From: an uncultured Acetobacteroides sp.
GTDB taxonomy: Bacteria; Bacteroidota; Bacteroidia; Bacteroidales; ZOR0009
NCBI RefSeq assembly: GCF_963678165.1
Contig: NZ_OY782755.1
Span: 1,674,001 to 1,738,000 of the forward strand
Direction: 5' to 3'
Length of the DNA: 64,000 nt
Position 1 is the stretch's first letter. Each line of letters starts with the position of its first letter. The notes beneath the pieces were generated by a model. The model was not told where the DNA came from and ran no database searches. It worked only from the letters and a program-made list of their open reading frames with translations. Made by a program: the position numbers and the translations under genes. Below, in pieces: positions 60,694 to 64,000 of this stretch.

Positions 60694-63060
60694 TTGATGA
60701 TGATAGTACGAAGACTTTCCTCTCTTCTTCTGGCAACAATTGGACTTACGTTGCTCTCTTTATCTGCCAATTCGCAGAATATATCACCCGACATGGTTGA
60801 AAAGGCTCGTGCAGTTGGTGTTTCGCAACAGCAAATTGATGCTGCCATGAAGCAACAACAAGGTTCTACAGGTTCGTCGGTTCCTGTAACTAAGGCTGTT
60901 GCTCCTAGTTCTGTTGATAGGAATGTGAAGGCTGATAGTATTTATAGAACAAATGAGAAAATGTCATCTTTTGTTGATGATGCCTCCAAAAAGAAAATTG
61001 TGTTTGGTCGAGAGATCTTTTCCCAAAAGAATCTTACGTTTGCTCCAAACATGAATCTTGCTACGCCTAAGAATTACCGATTAGGTGCTGGTGATGAACT
61101 TATGATTAATATCTATGGTGCATCGGAAGATAATATTGCACAAAAGATAAGTGCCGACGGACGCGTAGTTATTCCTAATATTGGACCAGTATCCTTAGCT
61201 GGTTTGACCATCGAAGGAGCCGAGAGTAAGCTGCGCTTAACAATGTCTAGGATTTATTCGGGATTGAACGGTGGTGGTACTCACCTGACACTCTCGCTTC
61301 GCAATATTCGCAGTATTAAGGTGAATATGGTTGGCGAAGTGGTAGCACCTGGTACCTATACACTTCCTTCGTTGGCAACTCTGTTTAATGCGTTGTATGC
61401 TGCAGGAGGTGTTAACGATATAGGATCGTTGCGTAGCATTAAGGTGTACCGTGGTAGCCACATGGTTGGCGAACTCGATGTGTACGACTACCTGCTTAAC
61501 GGAAAGTTTGGTTCTAATGTCCGCTTAGAGGACAATGATATGGTGGTTGTTTCGCCATACGATAAGCTGGTTACAATCGAAGGTAACGTTAAGCGTCCTC
61601 GTATCTTTGAAATGAAAAAGGGTGAAACGCTTGCCGATGCTATTCGATTTGCTGGTGATTTTAAGTCTTCGGCCTACTCTGAGAATATTACGTTAAAGCG
61701 AAGCAATGGCCGTCAATTTGAGGTGCATACTGTTGATAAGGCAGATTTTAAGAATTTTGTCATGCAGGATGGTGATGAGTTAACTGTTGGCGAGGTGGTA
61801 AAATCGTTTAGTAATAGGGTGGAGATACAAGGAGCCGTGCAACGCCCTGGTATGTTTGCCCTAACAGATAAACTCTCTACCGTAAAACAGCTTATTGATA
61901 AGGCTGAAGGTGTTCGTGGTGATGCATTTCTTACCCGTACTCAAATAACCCGTACGCTTCCTGACTCGTCGAAGCAGATGGTTGCGGTTGATTTATACGC
62001 TTTACTTAACAATAAAATAGGTGATGTGGCGCTCGAAAACAAGGATGTGCTCTACATTCCTTCGATATACGATCTGCAAAAGGAGTTTACTGTAACCATA
62101 AAGGGTGCTGTTGATAGCGCCGCTACCTATCCTTTCCGTAAGGATATGACGGTTGAAGACCTTATTGTTATGGCAGGTGGATTGAAGTACGAAGCTTCGC
62201 TACAGCAAATCGAGATTGCCCGCCGTATTAGAGATCCATATTCGCTAAAGCCTACCGATAAGGCTGCCGAGGTATTCTCCTTTAGCATAGACGATAAGTT
62301 ATCGATATCGCCAGAGGCAAAACGCTTTGCTTTGGCACCTTACGATGAGGTTTACGTACGGGTTTCGCCAGGATATGAGAAGCAATGTAATGTTACCATA
62401 AGGGGTGAAGTTGTATTTAGGGGTGACTACGTGCTGTCGAATAAAAGTCAGCGACTTAGCGAAGTTATTACTAAGGCGGGAGGCTTAACTCCACAGGCGT
62501 ACATAAAGGGTGCCCGACTACTAAGAAAAATGACCCACGATGATTCGGTAAGGGTGATTTCTCTGGTAAAGCTTGCTTCACGTAACTCTTCAAAGAAGGA
62601 TACTATAGATATTAAGAAACTAGATATTGGCTCTGAATATTTTGTGGGTATCGATCTCGAAAAGGCCATGAGTAATGCAGGATCGGAATACGATGTGGTG
62701 CTTAAGGAGGACGATGTTATTGAGGTGCCTCAGTTTAGCAACACGGTTCGTATAAGTGGAGCGGTGCTATATCCAAATACTGTTACCTACCGAAAGAGTG
62801 TGAGCCTACGCGAATACGTTAGCATGGCTGGGGGGTACGACGATGGTGCCAAGAAGAGAAAAGCATTCGTTATATATATGAACGGTACCGCAGCTCGAAA
62901 GAAGTTCTGGAGTTCTCCACGAATTGAACCTGGTTGCGAAATTGTAGTACCTACCAAACCCGAACGTAAGGGGGCCACTGCTGGCGAAATATTAGGCTAC
63001 AGCTCTTCGTTAGCCTCCATTGCGGCAATGATTGCTACGATTATTAGTGTGACTAAGTAG
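60694..63060 (+). CDS. polysaccharide export outer-membrane protein (Wza-like, SLBB domains)
   Basis: A 788-residue outer-membrane exporter. It has a signal peptide (about 1-28), a Ser/Thr/Gln-rich linker, a poly_export domain (NYRLGAGDELMINIYGASEDNIAQKISADGRVVIPNIGPVSLAGLT, split; near 124-170), and repeated SLBB beta-grasp domains (RSIKVNMVGEVVAPGTYTLPSL, split; LVTIEGNVKRPRIFEM; NRVEIQGAVQRPGMFAL; FTVTIKGAVDSAATYPF; CNVTIRGEVVFRGDYVL; NTVRISGAVLYPNTVTY), about six copies. A C-terminal membrane helix ends it. Long Bacteroidetes form, about twice E. coli Wza. It is the first gene of a capsule/exopolysaccharide locus continuing past the window. Confidence 0.94.
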   Translation: MMMIVRRLSSLLLATIGLTLLSLSANSQNISPDMVEKARAVGVSQQQIDAAMKQQQGSTGSSVPVTKAVAPSSVDRNVKADSIYRTNEKMSSFVDDASKKKIVFGREIFSQKNLTFAPNMNLATPKNYRLGAGDELMINIYGASEDNIAQKISADGRVVIPNIGPVSLAGLTIEGAESKLRLTMSRIYSGLNGGGTHLTLSLRNIRSIKVNMVGEVVAPGTYTLPSLATLFNALYAAGGVNDIGSLRSIKVYRGSHMVGELDVYDYLLNGKFGSNVRLEDNDMVVVSPYDKLVTIEGNVKRPRIFEMKKGETLADAIRFAGDFKSSAYSENITLKRSNGRQFEVHTVDKADFKNFVMQDGDELTVGEVVKSFSNRVEIQGAVQRPGMFALTDKLSTVKQLIDKAEGVRGDAFLTRTQITRTLPDSSKQMVAVDLYALLNNKIGDVALENKDVLYIPSIYDLQKEFTVTIKGAVDSAATYPFRKDMTVEDLIVMAGGLKYEASLQQIEIARRIRDPYSLKPTDKAAEVFSFSIDDKLSISPEAKRFALAPYDEVYVRVSPGYEKQCNVTIRGEVVFRGDYVLSNKSQRLSEVITKAGGLTPQAYIKGARLLRKMTHDDSVRVISLVKLASRNSSKKDTIDIKKLDIGSEYFVGIDLEKAMSNAGSEYDVVLKEDDVIEVPQFSNTVRISGAVLYPNTVTYRKSVSLREYVSMAGGYDDGAKKRKAFVIYMNGTAARKKFWSSPRIEPGCEIVVPTKPERKGATAGEILGYSSSLASIAAMIATIISVTK

Positions 63061-63107
63061 TTAGTAGTTAGTCGGGAATCGTTAGTCGTTAGTCGACTCT
63101 CGATTAG
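63061..63107. repeat. flanking module, left copy (TTAGTAGTTAGTCGGG...)
   Basis: 47 bases directly after the SLBB stop codon, matched by 63513-63559 with 42 identities by hand count. The following sequence to 63150 carries inverted words (CGATTCCCGAC at 63138-63148 pairs with GTCGGGAATCG at 63071-63081), so the intergenic patch can fold. Confidence 0.8.
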
Positions 63108-63156
63108 CAATCCTCGATTAATATCTGCCAATTCTCGATTCCCGACCACCGATAAT

Positions 63157-63516
63157 ATGACACATAAAGATTTAGATGTTTGGAAGTTATCAATGGGTTT
63201 GGTCGTAGATGTTTACCAATTAACGGATGGTCTGCCTAAATCCGAAACTTTTGGTTTGACATCGCAAGTACGTAGAGCCGTTGTGTCAGTTCCTTCTAAT
63301 ATAGCAGAAGGTGCTGCGAGGAAGAATTTAAAAGAATATATACAATTTCTTTATGTGGCTTTAGGTTCGATTTCAGAGGTAGATACTCAATTGAAATTAA
63401 TATTAAGACTTGGTTTTGCAGAAATTTCTCCTGAACTCCTCGATAAAATAGAGCATGTAAAGAAAATGCTATTGAACCTAATTAAAGTGTTGAAAGAAAA
63501 AGATGTTAGACGTTAG
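63157..63516 (+). CDS. four-helix-bundle protein (S23/23S rRNA-IVS type)
   Basis: A 119-residue four-helix-bundle protein: KDLDVWKLSMGLVVDVYQLT, QVRRAVVSVPSNIAEGAARKNLKEYIQFLYVALGSISEVDTQL (split) and LLDKIEHVKKMLLNLIKVLK. The SNIAEG(A/W) motif is the family signature. Such genes are found inside intervening sequences of 23S rRNA in spirochaetes and, as free genes, at many loci in Bacteroidetes, and the fold is shared with the diversity-generating-retroelement accessory protein bAvd. The function is unknown. It interrupts the usual Wza-Wzc order, and near-identical 47-base modules lie at both its ends. Confidence 0.92.
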   Translation: MTHKDLDVWKLSMGLVVDVYQLTDGLPKSETFGLTSQVRRAVVSVPSNIAEGAARKNLKEYIQFLYVALGSISEVDTQLKLILRLGFAEISPELLDKIEHVKKMLLNLIKVLKEKDVRR

Positions 63517-63559
63517 TAGTTAGTTGGGAATAGTTAGTTGTTAGTCGACTACCGATTAA
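63513..63559. repeat. flanking module, right copy
   Basis: Starts inside the last codons of the four-helix-bundle gene (its TAG stop is part of TTAGTAGTTAG). The following sequence to about 63772 holds more of the same words in both orientations (TTAGTTGTTAGTCGAC, CGACTAACGACTAAAC, CGATTCCCGACTCCC, TTAACGATTAACGAT), interrupted by a short stretch (63600-63650) with no pattern. Confidence 0.8.
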
Positions 63560-63784
63560 CTATTAACAACTCGCGACTCTCAAATATAGATTAATGAAAA
63601 TCCGATTCTCGGGCAAAGTAAACTCTGAGACACAAAGATACAGAAAGTCAAATAGAAGTTGTTTTTTCGACTAACGACTAAACTAAAGATATAAAGTCAT
63701 AGAGGAACGTAGAGTTATTTAAAGTCGCATTTGCCGATTCCCGACTCCCTATTAACGATTAACGATACCAGAATACAAACAACA

Positions 63785-64000
63785 ATGACCAATACTCCAA
63801 ACAACCAACAACCCCAAATTGAAACCTCGCCGACCAAGAAATCCGGCGAAATAGAAATCGATCTTCTGGAACTTGCTCGTAATCTATGGGATAACCGTAA
63901 GTTTATTCTTAAGGTAACTTCAATATTTGCTGCAATAGGGCTTTTTGTGGCTATATTCTCGGCAAAGGAGTACACCAGTAGCGTTACTATGGTTCCTCAG
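63785..64000 (+). CDS. Wzz/Wzc-like chain-length determinant (partial, cut by window end)
   Basis: 72 codons open from ATG 63785 to the edge. The start is MTNTPNNQQPQIETSPTKKS, then EIEIDLLELARNLWDNRKFI and a membrane helix (about residues 45-62, VTSIFAAIGLFVAIFSA) followed by KEYTSSVTMVPQ. This is the N-terminus of a Wzz-domain protein: charged cytoplasmic start, first membrane segment, and the beginning of the periplasmic part. Whether it has a C-terminal tyrosine kinase cannot be seen. It continues the export locus started by the SLBB gene. Confidence 0.85.
   Translation, partial: MTNTPNNQQPQIETSPTKKSGEIEIDLLELARNLWDNRKFILKVTSIFAAIGLFVAIFSAKEYTSSVTMVPQ

Noticed and set aside
63715..63975. 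Minus-strand 86-codon ORF at the window end
   Set aside because: Antisense to the start of the Wzz/Wzc-like gene, whose membrane helix and position in the export locus are more convincing.

Overview
The window is chromosomal DNA from a member of the Bacteroidetes, most likely an amino-acid-fermenting Bacteroidales relative. The evidence is a SusC/SusD-type outer-membrane pair, Bacteroidetes-only families (DUF3276/PUR, DUF4197, DUF4476, DUF4493, DUF5606), a long NusB, and repeated promoter -7 boxes of the form TAnnTTTG with a TTG/TTTG box 19-22 bases upstream. No tRNA, rRNA, transposase, integrase or CRISPR array was seen.

Layout. 0.1-6 kb: panB and an RluA-type pseudouridine synthase, a nine-copy 41-42 bp repeat array, then hutI, a DUF4197 protein and a fused ftcD (end of histidine breakdown to glutamate). 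6.2-11.2 kb: a SusC/SusD-like pair. 11.3-16.6 kb: a PUR-family protein (minus strand), then a plus-strand run nusB, DUF1573 lipoprotein, yajC, YbbR-like, coaE, TerB-DnaJ protein, DUF5606 protein. 16.7-17.0 kb: a 42 bp repeat array. 17.1-22.6 kb, minus strand: dapB-lepB and thrS-infC-rpmI-rplT, with infC starting at AUU. 23.5-25.4 kb: a long-chain acyl-CoA ligase. 25.5-30.2 kb: minus-strand genes of unknown function, including two diverged tandem paralogues and a 21 bp (heptad) repeat ORF with its own promoter. 30.5-37.8 kb: alpha/beta hydrolase, DUF4015 glycosidase-like protein, DUF4476 protein, ECF sigma/anti-sigma pair, a PQQ-type propeller protein.

37.9-55.3 kb, minus strand, is the centrepiece: a complete collinear set for lysine fermentation to acetate, butyrate and ammonia. 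In order of transcription: atoD, kal, kce, two tandem kdd copies, kamA, kamB, kamC, kamD, kamE, atoA, thiolase, MaoC-type hydratase, FabG-type reductase, bcd, etfB, etfA. KamA and KamDE move the two amino groups, Kdd oxidises, Kce cleaves with acetyl-CoA, Kal removes ammonia to give crotonyl-CoA, and Bcd-EtfAB reduces it to butyryl-CoA. The thiolase, reductase and hydratase form a parallel acetyl-CoA route to the same crotonyl-CoA. AtoDA exchanges CoA. KamB and KamC are the probable reactivation partners of the B12-dependent aminomutase.

55.6-64 kb: phzF-like, rmuC, a DUF4493 lipoprotein, a DUF3575 protein, then the start of a polysaccharide export locus (Wza-like SLBB protein, a four-helix-bundle gene between two near-identical flanking modules, and the start of a Wzz/Wzc-like protein cut by the window edge).

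A recurring theme outside the genes is short tandem repeats with 21 or 41-42 bp periods (four separate arrays) and intergenic patches made of repeated short words (TTAGTCG-, TAGATGTTAGAT- and CAAGACACAAGA-like). Neither class is explained by the genes around it.
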